From the NCBI GenBank assembly GCA_947465645.1, contig CANIBQ010000006.1:1-64000 (forward strand): a DNA stretch of 64,000 bases, written 5' to 3'. This DNA comes from Acidobacteriota bacterium (GTDB taxonomy: Bacteria; Acidobacteriota; Vicinamibacteria; Vicinamibacterales; UBA2999). Positions 8,087-16,532 of the stretch are shown here, piece by piece. Position numbers and translations under genes: made by a program. The notes under the pieces were generated by a model. That model had not been told where the DNA came from. It was given only the letters and a program-made list of their open reading frames with translations, and made no database searches. The first letter of the stretch is position 1, and each line of letters begins with the position of its first letter.

Positions 8087-8836
8087 TCAGATCTTCTCGA
8101 GCTCCGCGCGCGCTTCGGCGGAATAGGGCGACGTCGGGTGGTCGTCCACGATCTGCGTGAACGTCTTCTTCGCCTCTTCCTGGTTCCCTTTCGCCTGATA
8201 CGCCTTGGCGAGCTCCATCAGGATCGCGTCCTTCGGCAGCGTGTCGTCGGTGCTCGCCGCCAGCTCCTTCCAGGTCGCAATCGCGGCGTCGTGCTGGCCC
8301 GCGTTCATCTGGGTGTCAGCCTTCCCGAGCCGCGACATGCGTCCGTAGAGGCTCTCCGCTCCCGCGCGCTGCACGACCGCGTCGAACGCGGCGACCGCTT
8401 CGTCGTTCTTGCCGAGCGCGGCGAGTCCTGATGCGTAGTGATAGCGCGCGGTGATGCCCGACTCCGTGTCGGGATAGGTATCGGCTGCGGTCTTGAGCTT
8501 GGGCAGCGCGGCATTGAGCTTCGCCGCCTCTGAGGGGAAGGACCCCACCGCGCCCATTGTGGCGGCGGCGGGCAGTTCTCCCGGTGTCGCCGCGGTAGAC
8601 GACGGCGGGATGACGCGCGCGTCCATGACGACCATCGCCTCGGCCAGCGCCTGCTGCGCCTGCGAGTCGTCGCCCTGCCGCCACGCCGTGATGGCGAAGA
8701 TGGCGCCGACGATCACCAGCACCAGCACGACGAGCCCGGCGACCTGAGCCTTGCGGGGCTCGATGAAATCCCGCGCCGCACCCAGCGAGTGCGCCAGTTC
8801 GTTTTCTTTCAGATGATGACGTTCTTTGCGTTTCAT
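8087..8836 (-). CDS. Membrane-anchored tetratricopeptide-repeat protein (YfgM-like)
   Basis: The protein has 249 residues: a basic N-terminus (MKRKERHH), one membrane helix at about residues 33-51 (VAGLVVLVLVIVGAIFAITAW), then TPR-like helices outside the cytoplasm ending in DHPTSPYSAEARAELEKI. This layout matches YfgM-type and Tol-associated TPR proteins, which help periplasmic folding or outer-membrane assembly in other bacteria. The exact role here is inferred only from architecture. It is followed by PR1 and a convergent lipoprotein gene. Confidence 0.78.
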   Translation of the reverse strand: MKRKERHHLKENELAHSLGAARDFIEPRKAQVAGLVVLVLVIVGAIFAITAWRQGDDSQAQQALAEAMVVMDARVIPPSSTAATPGELPAAATMGAVGSFPSEAAKLNAALPKLKTAADTYPDTESGITARYHYASGLAALGKNDEAVAAFDAVVQRAGAESLYGRMSRLGKADTQMNAGQHDAAIATWKELAASTDDTLPKDAILMELAKAYQAKGNQEEAKKTFTQIVDDHPTSPYSAEARAELEKI

Positions 8837-8846
8837 ATCGTCTTTC

Positions 8847-8880
8847 GTCTGGGCCCTGGGGCCTGAGCCCTGGGCCCTTC
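8847..8880. repeat. Short-word repeat (GGGCCCTGGG type)
   Basis: CTGGGCCCTGGGGCCTGAGCCCTGGGCCC repeats one GC-rich word in both orientations between the tRNA and the TPR gene. It belongs to the short-word hairpin class. Confidence 0.6.
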
Positions 8881-8887
8881 TTGTTCG

Positions 8888-8964
8888 TGGCGTCCCCGGA
8901 CGGATTTGAACCGTCGGCCTCGCGCTTAGGAGGCGCGCGCTCTATCCAGCTGAGCTACGGGGAC
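8888..8964 (-). tRNA. tRNA-Arg (anticodon CCT)
   Basis: The reverse strand folds as a full cloverleaf. The acceptor stem is GTCCCCG paired with CGGGGAC, and the D arm is GCTC-GAGC. The anticodon stem is CGCGC/GCGCG with loop CTCCTAA, giving anticodon CCT, which reads AGG. The T arm is GACGG-TTCAAAT-CCGTC. The discriminator is G and the CCA end is encoded (8890-8888). Confidence 0.96.
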
Positions 8965-8983
8965 CTGACTTATTCTAACTGCC

Positions 8984-9056
8984 GGTCCGGCTAAAGCCGG
9001 ACACTACGACTGATGCCCCTTAAAGGACGTACGTAGTGTCCGGCTTTAGCCGGACC
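8984..9056. repeat. PR2 palindrome pair, opposed
   Basis: Two PR2 units face each other: GGTCCGGCTAAAGCCGGAC with ACTACG (8984-9008), and TACGTAGTGTCC GGCTTTAGCCGGACC (about 9028-9056). Together they form a large stem-loop between apt and the tRNA. The last bases of the second unit supply the apt stop codon. Confidence 0.88.
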
Positions 9057-9568
9057 TAGTACTGCAGCACCGAAAAGACGCGCTCGCCGGCGAGCTTCGC
9101 CTTTCCGTTCAGGAACAGCAGCTCGATCAGGAACGCCATCCCATAGAGGTCGCCCCCGAGTGTCTTCACCAGTTGCCCTGCTGCGGCGGCCGTCCCGCCT
9201 GTCGCCAGCACATCGTCCACGATCAGCACGCGCTGGCCCTTCTGGACCGCGTCCTCGTGGATTTCGAGCGCGTCCGTGCCGTACTCGAGATCGTAGGTCT
9301 CCTTGATCGCCTTCGCGGGGAGTTTCCCCGGCTTGCGGATCGGGATGAACCCGGCGCCAATGCGCTCGGCCACCGCCCCGCCGAGGATGAACCCGCGGCT
9401 CTCGATCCCGATCACCGCGTCGATGCCCTGCCCGATGTAGGGCGTCGACAGCAGGTCCACGGTGATCTTGAACCCCTGCGGGTCGCGCAGCAGTGTGGTG
9501 ATGTCGTAGAAGAGGATCCCCTGCTTCGGAAAGTCGGGAACGGAGCGGATATGTTGTTTAAGGTCCAT
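9056..9568 (-). CDS. apt: Adenine phosphoribosyltransferase
   Basis: It salvages adenine to AMP using PRPP. The 170-residue length is typical. The N-terminal FPKQGILFYDITTLL and the PRPP loop VLIVDDVLATGGTAAA are diagnostic. The TAG stop (9056-9058) lies at the edge of a PR2 palindrome. It is preceded by the acylphosphatase gene with a two-base gap, so they are probably co-transcribed. Confidence 0.96.
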   Translation of the reverse strand: MDLKQHIRSVPDFPKQGILFYDITTLLRDPQGFKITVDLLSTPYIGQGIDAVIGIESRGFILGGAVAERIGAGFIPIRKPGKLPAKAIKETYDLEYGTDALEIHEDAVQKGQRVLIVDDVLATGGTAAAAGQLVKTLGGDLYGMAFLIELLFLNGKAKLAGERVFSVLQY

Positions 9569-9570
9569 GG

Positions 9571-9843
9571 CTACCTGATTCGGAAATCCTTCGTCCCGGC
9601 TGGCACATCCTCATCGCACACGTGGACCGACTCCACTCGTGCCCCGCCAGGCCCCTGCCGCACTGCCCGCTCGACGCGATCCACGGCCTCGGCCTCGCCC
9701 TCTACGTAGGCCTCGACCCGGCCGTCGGGCAGGTTCCGCACCCATCCCGTGACGCCTTCGCGGTGCGCGGCTGTCTGGGTGAAGTAACGGAAACCCACAC
9801 CCTGGACGCGTCCACTGATGACGAACCGGCGTGCGACACGCAT
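9571..9843 (-). CDS. acyP: Acylphosphatase
   Basis: A small hydrolase (90 residues) of carboxyl-phosphate bonds such as acetyl phosphate. The signature [11 protein letters not shown] carries the catalytic Arg, and [12 protein letters not shown] carries the catalytic Asn. It lies two bases upstream of apt on the same strand. Confidence 0.95.
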   Translation of the reverse strand: MRVARRFVISGRVQGVGFRYFTQTAAHREGVTGWVRNLPDGRVEAYVEGEAEAVDRVERAVRQGPGGARVESVHVCDEDVPAGTKDFRIR

Positions 9844-9928
9844 TCGGGGAAGCGAGGATTATAGCGGTAATGCAGAGGTAAGGTGGGACAGCGCGCCCGT
9901 TATCAGGGCGCGCTGGTTGTGTTCGCTT

Positions 9929-9981
9929 GTGGGGCAAGCCTTGTCAGGCTTGCCCGGCCGGCCTGACAAGGCCGGCCCCAC
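9929..9981. repeat. PR1 palindrome
   Basis: A perfect 53-base copy: left module GGCAAGCC/GGCTTGCC, right module GGCCGGCC/GGCCGGCC. It lies in the gap just after the end of the EF-hand/lectin-like gene. Confidence 0.95.
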
Positions 9982-9988
9982 GTGCAGT

Positions 9989-11110
9989 CTATCTGCCCTG
10001 GACGCTGACGTTGACCCGGAACTCGCCGGCGTTGTCGTTCAGGTGGTCGTCGTTGACGCCAAGGTAGAGCCGGCCGCTGGACGGCACCCGCAGGGTGCGC
10101 CGATTGCCGACCGCCACGGCCTGTCCGTTCCCAATTCTGGCAATCAGGACCCCAGCCGGCGCTGACGGCACCGGCGAGTCGATCGCCCGGCGGCCGCTGC
10201 GTGAGCCGAACGGCTCGGCCACGTCGTTGGAGTCGGCGCTCAGCTCAACCGTGCCTTGCGCATCGAAGGTGATCACGTCGCCCGCCACCACGTCGATGCC
10301 CGAATCGGTCCAGCGCTGCGTCGGGTTGATGTAGATTCCCTGACCAGCCGTGGCCGCGGGGTAGCCGCCCTGATTCTCGCTCCCGTCCCGGACCTCAGTC
10401 CCTGAAAGGATGCCGTCGCCGTTCCAGTCACGCTGCGTGAACGCGTTGGCGTTGCCCTGGAACTCGTTGCGCGTGATGACGCCGTCGCCGTTGCTGTCCA
10501 TGTTCTGGAAGCGCGGCAGCATCGGGTTGTTGTTCACGTTGTTGTTGCGTCCCCGCGCGCGGGCGTTGACCGGCGCGTTGTCGACGACGCTGTAGTTGCC
10601 GTTGTTGTTGTTGCTGTTATTACCGTTGTTATTGAAGTTTCGCGGGGCGCAGAACGACACGCCGCCCGAACCGGGTGCGCTCCAGTCGCCGTACTGCTGC
10701 GTGTATTCCGCCGAGCCCACGATCTCGTCGATCACCGGGTCGACGCCGCGCTGCGCCGTCATCTGCGCGTAGCCGCGCGCACCGTTCGCATCGGGCTGCC
10801 GGCCAAGGATGTGACGATAGAGCGTGTTCACCGACCGGAGGTACGGTGTCTCCTCGCCGTTCTCCTGCTTGATGAACCGCTGGTCGTGTTCGGCTGATTT
10901 GGCGATGTCGCGCACGATGTCGCGAACGCTGGCTTGACCGTTCTGGAGCCGCTGGACGAATCCAGCGCTTCCCGCGTCGGCCGGGCGTTCCAGCATGTGC
11001 CGGTACAGCTCATCGACAACGCGGCGGGCGTCCGTAGTGCAGGGCTGCTGGGCCCACGCGGCGGACGAGAGAAACAACATGGCGACCGAAAGGGTGAGCA
11101 CACGGGACAT
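9989..11110 (-). CDS. Secreted protein with DUF4214-like repeats, EF-hands and a C-terminal LecA-like domain
   Basis: A signal peptide (MSRVLTLSVAMLFLSSAAWAQ) starts the 373-residue protein. Two similar helical units follow (ELYRHMLERPADAGSAGFVQ and LYRHILGRQPDANGARGYAQ), as in DUF4214. An Asn-rich tract (NFNNNGNNSNNNNGN) leads to two calcium-binding EF-hand loops (DSNGDGVITRNEF and DWNGDGILSGTEV). The C-terminus (GRLYLGVNDDHLNDNAGEFRVNV) resembles calcium-dependent PA-IL galactose lectins. A secreted, calcium-dependent carbohydrate-binding role is inferred. The start ATG at 11110 has a good AGGAGGA site; longer frames run through a PR1 copy and were rejected. Confidence 0.82.
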   Translation of the reverse strand: MSRVLTLSVAMLFLSSAAWAQQPCTTDARRVVDELYRHMLERPADAGSAGFVQRLQNGQASVRDIVRDIAKSAEHDQRFIKQENGEETPYLRSVNTLYRHILGRQPDANGARGYAQMTAQRGVDPVIDEIVGSAEYTQQYGDWSAPGSGGVSFCAPRNFNNNGNNSNNNNGNYSVVDNAPVNARARGRNNNVNNNPMLPRFQNMDSNGDGVITRNEFQGNANAFTQRDWNGDGILSGTEVRDGSENQGGYPAATAGQGIYINPTQRWTDSGIDVVAGDVITFDAQGTVELSADSNDVAEPFGSRSGRRAIDSPVPSAPAGVLIARIGNGQAVAVGNRRTLRVPSSGRLYLGVNDDHLNDNAGEFRVNVSVQGR

Positions 11111-11172
11111 CACAAATCCTCCTGCTGAGAGGATCCACCGCACGATCGATGCCGTCGCCACGGCAGAGGTAA

Positions 11173-11225
11173 GTGGGGCAAGCCTTGTCAGGCTTGCCCG
11201 GCCGGCCTGACAAGGCCGGCCCCAC
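11173..11225. repeat. PR1 palindrome
   Basis: A perfect 53-base copy, identical in module order to the one at 9929 (GGCAAGCC module, then GGCCGGCC module). It separates ppc from the EF-hand/lectin-like gene; both are on the minus strand. The two copies flank that gene in the same orientation. Confidence 0.95.
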
Positions 11226-11242
11226 GATCTCATGTGCAGTCT

Positions 11243-13876
11243 CTAGCCCGTGTTCCGCATCCCCGCGGCGATCCCGTTGACCGTCACCATGAACGCGTGC
11301 CGCAGCCGCGGGTCCTCGTCCCCCGCGCGGAGCCGCCGCACGACCTCGACCTGCACGAGGTTGATCGGGTCGACATAGGGGTTGCGGACATTGATGGAGC
11401 GCCGCAGGACCGGGTTCGCCTGGACCAGCTCTTTGTGCCCCGTCACCGCCAGCAGCGCCGTGATAGCGCGCCCGAGGCGCCCGCGCAGCTCGGCGCCGAG
11501 CGCCTGCAGGTTCTCCGGCACGAGCTGGCGATCGTATTCGGCGGCGATCCGCGCTTCGGTCTTGGCGAGCACCATGTCAACCAGGTCCACCGCCGACCGG
11601 AAGTGCGCCCAGTCGCGATACATCTCGCGGAGCTGCTCGCCTTCCTGCCGCGCCTGGGCGCACTCGAACGCCTCCTCGACTCCAAGCCAGGATCCGAGCA
11701 GCAGCCGCGTCTGCGTCCAGGAGAACTGCCACGGGATGGCGCGCAGTGTTTCGATCCCTCCCCCGGCTTTCCTCCTCGCGGGACGGCTGCCGATATTCAC
11801 CTCTTCCAGCTCCCGCAGCGGCGTGGACGCGCGGAAGTAGTCGATGAACGCAGGGTTCTCGTGCACGTAGCCGCGATACGCGCGCGTGGCGTCGGCCGAG
11901 AGCCGCTCCATGCACTCGCGCCACTCCGCTTTGGCTGGCGGCGTCGGCTTGAGCCATGACTCCAGCGTGCCGCTCGCATACACCTCGAGCGTCCGCAGCG
12001 CGATGTCCGGCAATCCGAACAGCGCCTGGATCATCTCGCCCTGCTCCGTCACGCGGAGCTCGCCGTTGATCGACCCGGGCGGTTGCGACTGCAGCGCCAG
12101 GTAGGTCGGACCGCCGCCGCGTCCGACGCTGCCGCCGCGCCCGTGAAAGAGCGTCACCCGCACGCCGTGCCGCTCGCACGCCGCGACAATCGTTTCCTGC
12201 GCCTTGTAGAGCTCCCAGCCCGCCGTGAGACGCCCGGCATCCTTGGCCGAATCCGAGTAGCCGACCATCACCTCCTGGCGCCCGTTGATGCGGCGGCGAT
12301 ACGCGTCGATGGTCAACAGGCGATCCAGGACCGAGGATGCGCGCCGGAGGTCCGCGGCGGTTTCAAACAGCGGCACGACCCGCAGCGGCGTCTCGATGCC
12401 CGCCCATTCCTGCAACAGCACCACGGCGAGCACATCCGACGCCTGCTGGGTCATGGTGATGACGTAGGCCCCGAGCGATTCCGGATGAATCGTCGCGATC
12501 ATCCGGAACGTGTCGAGAACGTCTTGAACCTCCCCCGTCGCACCCTCGCACCGTCGCGCCATCGAACGGTCGCCGTCGTTCAGGAGCGTGACGAGCAGGG
12601 CTATGCGTCCTTCCTCATCCAGCTTCGCGTATGCGCCGCCCGTGAGCGCGTCGATCGCCGCGGCGTGCTTCCCCGCTTCCTGCCGTACGTCGAGTCGCGC
12701 CAGCACGACGCCGAACGCAGCGAGACGCCGGAGGACGTCGGTCAGCCGTCCCGCGGCGATCAGTCCGTCTCCGATCGCCACCAGCGAGTCGTAGCAGAGT
12801 CGCAGCGGCGCGGTCAGCGACTCGGCATCGAGATAGACATCCGCGGGCGGCGGCGTCTCGGCCACCAGCGAGGCCTCCAGCCAGCTCCGCGTCGCCGCCA
12901 GTCGCGTGCGGACCTCGCGCAGCAGTTCGCGGTACGGCTCCGTCGTCTCGCCCACCTCCGCGCGCAGCTCCGGCGTCGCCCGCGTCATCGACAGCTCTTC
13001 GCGCAGCGCATCCACTTCTTTCAGATAGAGGTCGGCCGCTTCCCAGCGCGAGATGAGACACGCCTGTCGCGTCACTTCCGGCGTGACGTTCGGGTTGCCG
13101 TCGCGGTCCCCGCCAATCCATGACCCGAAGCGCACCGGCGTGGCTTCGAGTGGCAGCGTGCGTCCGGTGGACGCCTGCAGCGCGCGATCGACGCTGCGGA
13201 CCAGGTGCGGTACCGCGTCCCACAGGCTCTGCTCGAATACCACCATGCTGGTGCGCACTTCGTGCAGCACCGTCGGGCGCTCGTGGCGCACTTCGTCGGT
13301 GTCCCACGCCGACAGCACCTCGGCGCGCAGCGCGTTGGTGCAGTCCTCGCGCTCCGGCAGCGTCAGGTCGGTCCGCTCGCGCTCAGCGAGGAACGCGGCG
13401 ATGCGGTTGTACTTGTGGATCAGCGTGCGGCGCGACACCTCGGTCGGGTGCGCGGTGAGCACCAGCTCGATCCGCAGCGCGCGCACGGCCTGGTAGAGAT
13501 CGTCGGGCGAGATGCCGTCAGCGACCAGGCGGGCGAAGGTTTCCGCCACCGACCCCCGTTGCGGCTTCGCCTGTGGATCGCGCAGGTAGGCGCGGCGCCG
13601 CCGGATGCGGTGATGCTGCTCCGCCACGTTCGCGAGGTTGAGAAAGTGGGCAAAGGCGCGCGCCAGCGGCAGCGCCGCATCCACCGGCAGTCCCGCCAGC
13701 AGCGACGCCAGCTCCCGAAAGCTCGCATCGTCGCGGCTCTGGGCGAGCCGGCGGACGCGCTCGACCGTCTGGAAGAGCGGCTCCCCCTCGTGGCGGCGCA
13801 GCGTGTCGCCGAGCAGTTCGCCGAGTAACCGCACGTCCTCCCGGAGCGGTTTGTGGGGATCGGACGGCGTCACCAT
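11243..13876 (-). CDS. ppc: Phosphoenolpyruvate carboxylase
   Basis: It carboxylates PEP to oxaloacetate to refill the TCA cycle. The 877 residues match the bacterial form. The catalytic His motif is ELVLTAHPTEVSRRT, the Lys region is VMVGYSDSAKDAGR, the Gly-rich loop is FHGRGGSVGRGGGPTY, and the C-terminus MRNTG is the usual catalytic end. Its start region faces the start of the divergent gene at 13897 across about 20 bases. Confidence 0.97.
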   Translation of the reverse strand: MVTPSDPHKPLREDVRLLGELLGDTLRRHEGEPLFQTVERVRRLAQSRDDASFRELASLLAGLPVDAALPLARAFAHFLNLANVAEQHHRIRRRRAYLRDPQAKPQRGSVAETFARLVADGISPDDLYQAVRALRIELVLTAHPTEVSRRTLIHKYNRIAAFLAERERTDLTLPEREDCTNALRAEVLSAWDTDEVRHERPTVLHEVRTSMVVFEQSLWDAVPHLVRSVDRALQASTGRTLPLEATPVRFGSWIGGDRDGNPNVTPEVTRQACLISRWEAADLYLKEVDALREELSMTRATPELRAEVGETTEPYRELLREVRTRLAATRSWLEASLVAETPPPADVYLDAESLTAPLRLCYDSLVAIGDGLIAAGRLTDVLRRLAAFGVVLARLDVRQEAGKHAAAIDALTGGAYAKLDEEGRIALLVTLLNDGDRSMARRCEGATGEVQDVLDTFRMIATIHPESLGAYVITMTQQASDVLAVVLLQEWAGIETPLRVVPLFETAADLRRASSVLDRLLTIDAYRRRINGRQEVMVGYSDSAKDAGRLTAGWELYKAQETIVAACERHGVRVTLFHGRGGSVGRGGGPTYLALQSQPPGSINGELRVTEQGEMIQALFGLPDIALRTLEVYASGTLESWLKPTPPAKAEWRECMERLSADATRAYRGYVHENPAFIDYFRASTPLRELEEVNIGSRPARRKAGGGIETLRAIPWQFSWTQTRLLLGSWLGVEEAFECAQARQEGEQLREMYRDWAHFRSAVDLVDMVLAKTEARIAAEYDRQLVPENLQALGAELRGRLGRAITALLAVTGHKELVQANPVLRRSINVRNPYVDPINLVQVEVVRRLRAGDEDPRLRHAFMVTVNGIAAGMRNTG

Positions 13877-13896
13877 TGATTTACTATGTTCCCACG

Positions 13897-14451
13897 ATGA
13901 AACCCTCCGACTGCATCTTGTTCAGTGGCGGCGCGCCCGGCGCCGAGGCGGCCTTCGGCGCCTGCGCGGAAGAGCATGGCGTCGAGGAAGTGAATTTCAC
14001 GTTCGACGGCCACCGGATCGAGCGTCACCGCGGCGTGCGGGTCCTCAACCACGAGGAGTTGCTCGCCGGCGACGTGAGCTTCGAATACCTGTCGAAGCTG
14101 ATGCACCGCCGCTACACCGAGGGCCCGACGCTGCGGAAGGTGCTCCAGACGCTCTGGTATCAGGTGAACAGCGGCCAGGAGATCTATGTCATCGGGTCGA
14201 TCCTGGAGGACGACACCGTCAAGGGCGGCACCGGCTGGGGCGCCGAGTTCGCCAAACTGTGCAACAAGCCGCTGTTCGTGTTCGACCAGGAGCGCGACGG
14301 CTGGTTCCGCTGGAACAGCGCCACCTTCGAAGACGCCACCGCCAACCCGCCGGTCATCACCCACCCTCACTTCACCGGGACCGGCACCCGCGCCCTCAAA
14401 GCCAACGCAAAGAAGGCCATTAACGGACTGTTTGACCGCTCCTTCGCCTAA
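13897..14451 (+). CDS. Hypothetical protein, possibly SLOG/YspA-like Rossmann fold
   Basis: I do not recognise the full protein (184 residues from the ATG at 13897). The N-terminus CILFSGGAPGAEAAFGACAEEHGVEE has the glycine-rich pattern seen in YspA (DUF2493) proteins of the SLOG superfamily, which bind nucleotide-derived ligands. A second cluster, YVIGSILEDDTVKGGTGWGAEFAK, could form the other side of such a pocket. It is divergent from ppc with almost no gap. The function is unknown and the SLOG link is a suggestion by pattern only. Confidence 0.65.
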   Translation: MKPSDCILFSGGAPGAEAAFGACAEEHGVEEVNFTFDGHRIERHRGVRVLNHEELLAGDVSFEYLSKLMHRRYTEGPTLRKVLQTLWYQVNSGQEIYVIGSILEDDTVKGGTGWGAEFAKLCNKPLFVFDQERDGWFRWNSATFEDATANPPVITHPHFTGTGTRALKANAKKAINGLFDRSFA

Positions 14452-14545
14452 CCCCGGACCCTCGCACCTTCGCACCTTCGGACGCACCCTCGCACCCCGC
14501 GCACCGTCGCACCCTCGCACCTTCAAGATCTGCCAAGGTGCGCCG
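14452..14545. repeat. Short-word repeat (CACCCTCG / CACCTTCG words)
   Basis: The words CTCGCACCTTCGCACC, ACGCACCCTCGCACC and GTCGCACCCTCGCACC are repeated, ending in CAAGGTGCG, which is the inverse of the word. It lies between the SLOG-like gene and the diguanylate cyclase. Confidence 0.7.
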
Positions 14546-14593
14546 ATTAGGACCGCAGTGCCTACTAATCTCGTCGGCCTCGGATTGCGGGAC

Positions 14594-15634
14594 ATGAACA
14601 GCGCGTCGCAGCTCCAGTCGCTGGCGACCTTCCGTGCGCTCCTCTGCGAGCTGCTGGACTTCTTTGATGAGGTCCTCTCGTCCGAGGACGAGGGGCTCGA
14701 CGGCCAGAAGCTGTGCGAGAAGGTCGGCCACTATCGCGGCCAGCTGGCGGCGGCGGTGGACCAGGGACAGATCGCGGCGATTGCCGGTCCGCTGCTGGCC
14801 GTCTGCCAGGAAACATTCGATCGCCTGAAGCGGCAGCGCGAGGGGACGCGAGAGGAGGTCACCTCGCTGATCATCCAGGTGCGCGACGCCATGGCGCTGC
14901 TCGTCGGCGAGGGCGGCGCGTTCTCCTCCGAGATAAGCGATGCCGCCACCCGGCTCGAAGCCCTGCGGCTGATCCCCGATATCCAGGACCTGAAGGCGAG
15001 CCTGTCGCGCGAGGTCCGCGAGCTCAAGCACGTCGCCCGCGAGCGCGAGCAGCGCTGGAAGGCCACCGTTGGCGTCTTCGAAAGCCGCGTCGCGCAGCTC
15101 GAGGACCAGCTCAGTAAGAGCCAGGAAGAAGCGTCGGTGGATCCGCTGACCGGCGTGGCCAACCGCCGCGCGTTCGACCGGGCGATGCGCGACTGCTTCG
15201 AGGTGCGGGGACGCAACTTCGTCGTCGCGGTTCTCGACGTGGACGACTTCAAGCGCATCAACGACACCTTCGGCCATGCCAAGGGTGACGTCGTGCTCCA
15301 GATGGTGGCCGACACGCTCAAGGCCGCGGTCCGCGGAGACGACGTCGTGGCACGCATCGGCGGCGACGAGTTCGCATTGATCGCTACGGGCTTAACCCTC
15401 CAGCAGGCCGAGCGCCGGATGCACGCCGTGCTGACGACGCTGGGGGCGGCGAATGCCGGGATGGGCGAGACGCACGTGACCATCAGCTGCGGGATCGCCG
15501 AGTGCTCCGCCGGCGACACGCCCCAGACCCTGCTCACGCGCGCGGACGAAGCCGTCTACGAAGCGAAGCACTCCGGCAAGAACCACATCATGACCCGCGC
15601 CCTCCCCTTCATCCGCGACTTGCGCGCCAGCTGA
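14594..15634 (+). CDS. Diguanylate cyclase with N-terminal helical region
   Basis: It makes the second messenger c-di-GMP from two GTP. The C-terminal GGDEF domain has DPLTGVANRRAFD and the active site RIGGDEFALI. An intact inhibitory I-site (RGDD) lies five residues before GGDEF, so product inhibition is expected. The roughly 190 N-terminal residues are helical and probably coiled-coil, without membrane segments or a recognised sensor. I chose the ATG at 14594; a GTG at 14558 with AGGA upstream is an equally possible start. Confidence 0.88.
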   Translation: MNSASQLQSLATFRALLCELLDFFDEVLSSEDEGLDGQKLCEKVGHYRGQLAAAVDQGQIAAIAGPLLAVCQETFDRLKRQREGTREEVTSLIIQVRDAMALLVGEGGAFSSEISDAATRLEALRLIPDIQDLKASLSREVRELKHVAREREQRWKATVGVFESRVAQLEDQLSKSQEEASVDPLTGVANRRAFDRAMRDCFEVRGRNFVVAVLDVDDFKRINDTFGHAKGDVVLQMVADTLKAAVRGDDVVARIGGDEFALIATGLTLQQAERRMHAVLTTLGAANAGMGETHVTISCGIAECSAGDTPQTLLTRADEAVYEAKHSGKNHIMTRALPFIRDLRAS

Positions 15635-15640
15635 TCAGAA

Positions 15641-15705
15641 GCGCGCAGTAAAAGGTAAAAGGTAGCTTTGCCCTTTAACCTTTCCCCTTTGACCTACTAG
15701 AATCA
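15641..15705. repeat. Short-word hairpin (AAAGGTAAAAGGTA / CCTTTAACCTTT)
   Basis: The left arm AGTAAAAGGTAAAAGGTAG faces the right arm CCCTTTAACCTTTCCCCTTT. It fills the gap between the cyclase and the bacilliredoxin and could form a stem-loop in the transcript. Confidence 0.72.
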
Positions 15706-15709
15706 CCTC

Positions 15710-16144
15710 ATGACCTACCCAGAACATTTCGTCGCTCCCTTCCGCGCCGAGCTGACTCAGCTTGGCGTCGAGGAGCTGCGCACCGCGGCTGACGTCGACC
15801 AGGCCGTGAAGACGACCTCCGGCACGCTGATGATCGTGGTGAACTCGATCTGCGGCTGCGCCGCCGGCAAGGCGCGCCCAGGCGTGGCGCTCGCGCTGAG
15901 GAATGCCGTCAAGCCCGCCCGCGTCGCCACCGTCTTCGCCGGCGCCGACATGGAAGCCACCGAACGCGCGCGCGGCTACTTCACCGGCTACGCGCCCTCG
16001 TCTCCGTCGATCGGCCTGCTGCGTGACGGCAAGCTCGTATGGATGCTCGAGCGCCGCCAGATCGAGAGCCAGGGCGCCGAACAGATCGCCGCCGCGCTGA
16101 CCTCCGCCTTCGAGCAGTTCTGCTCGAAGCCCGTCACCCACTAG
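15710..16144 (+). CDS. BrxA/BrxB family bacilliredoxin
   Basis: A thioredoxin-fold protein of 144 residues with the CGC active site in VVNSICGCAAGKARPG, the family signature. In Firmicutes such proteins remove bacillithiol from oxidised protein thiols. Whether this organism makes bacillithiol is not shown here. It stands alone between repeats. Confidence 0.9.
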   Translation: MTYPEHFVAPFRAELTQLGVEELRTAADVDQAVKTTSGTLMIVVNSICGCAAGKARPGVALALRNAVKPARVATVFAGADMEATERARGYFTGYAPSSPSIGLLRDGKLVWMLERRQIESQGAEQIAAALTSAFEQFCSKPVTH

Positions 16145-16180
16145 CGTCGCCGACGTAGCTCACCACTAACCGTCGCCGAC

Positions 16181-16208
16181 GTACGTAGTGTCCGGCTTTA
16201 GCCGGACC
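16181..16208. repeat. PR2 palindrome
   Basis: A single PR2 unit (GTACGTAGTGTCC then GGCTTTAGCCGGACC). It is preceded by two CGTCGCCGACGTA words (16146-16183). The following small ORF could be extended into it as (V)SGFSRT, which I take as artefactual. Confidence 0.88.
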
Positions 16209-16223
16209 GTTCACCCGGGGACG

Positions 16224-16532
16224 ATGGCAGACTCACCCGAAGACGAAGCGATGGCTGCCAGGGTTGATCCTCTCGAGAAGAAACTGGACACGCTCGCCAC
16301 ATCGATTGACCAGCGGTGCAAGGACGTGAACGCTGTGTTTATCGAACAGCGGCGGTACACAGAGATCGCTTTCTCGAAGTTTGAAGCGAAGATGGATGCC
16401 GGCTTCGCGCGGATGGACGACCGTTTTTCCCGTCTGGAGCGCAAGCTGGATCAGTTCATCGACACGCAGACTGAGACCAATCGGCTGGTGGAGCTCAGGC
16501 TCGGTCCGATGAAGCGGCGGGGCCCCCGCTAG
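16224..16532 (+). CDS. Small coiled-coil hypothetical protein
   Basis: The protein has 102 residues, strongly helical and charged (DPLEKKLDTLATSIDQRC, DDRFSRLERKLDQFIDTQ), with no signal or membrane segment. The heptad pattern suggests a coiled coil. The start is the ATG at 16224; a GTG at 16188 lies inside PR2 and was rejected. Its end overlaps the convergent arfB by four bases. No function can be assigned. Confidence 0.65.
   Translation: MADSPEDEAMAARVDPLEKKLDTLATSIDQRCKDVNAVFIEQRRYTEIAFSKFEAKMDAGFARMDDRFSRLERKLDQFIDTQTETNRLVELRLGPMKRRGPR

Noticed and set aside
11111..11233. Upstream extension of the EF-hand protein through PR1
   Set aside because: The ATG at 11110 has a strong ribosome-binding site and begins a signal peptide; the extension is translated palindrome.
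12083..13123. Long plus-strand ORF of 346 codons opposite ppc
   Set aside because: It is a GC-rich antisense shadow with Arg/His-rich composition and no recognisable domain; ppc on the other strand has every expected motif.
16188..16223. GTG start inside PR2 for the small coiled-coil gene
   Set aside because: It adds only translated palindrome (SGFSRT); the ATG at 16224 begins the coherent sequence.
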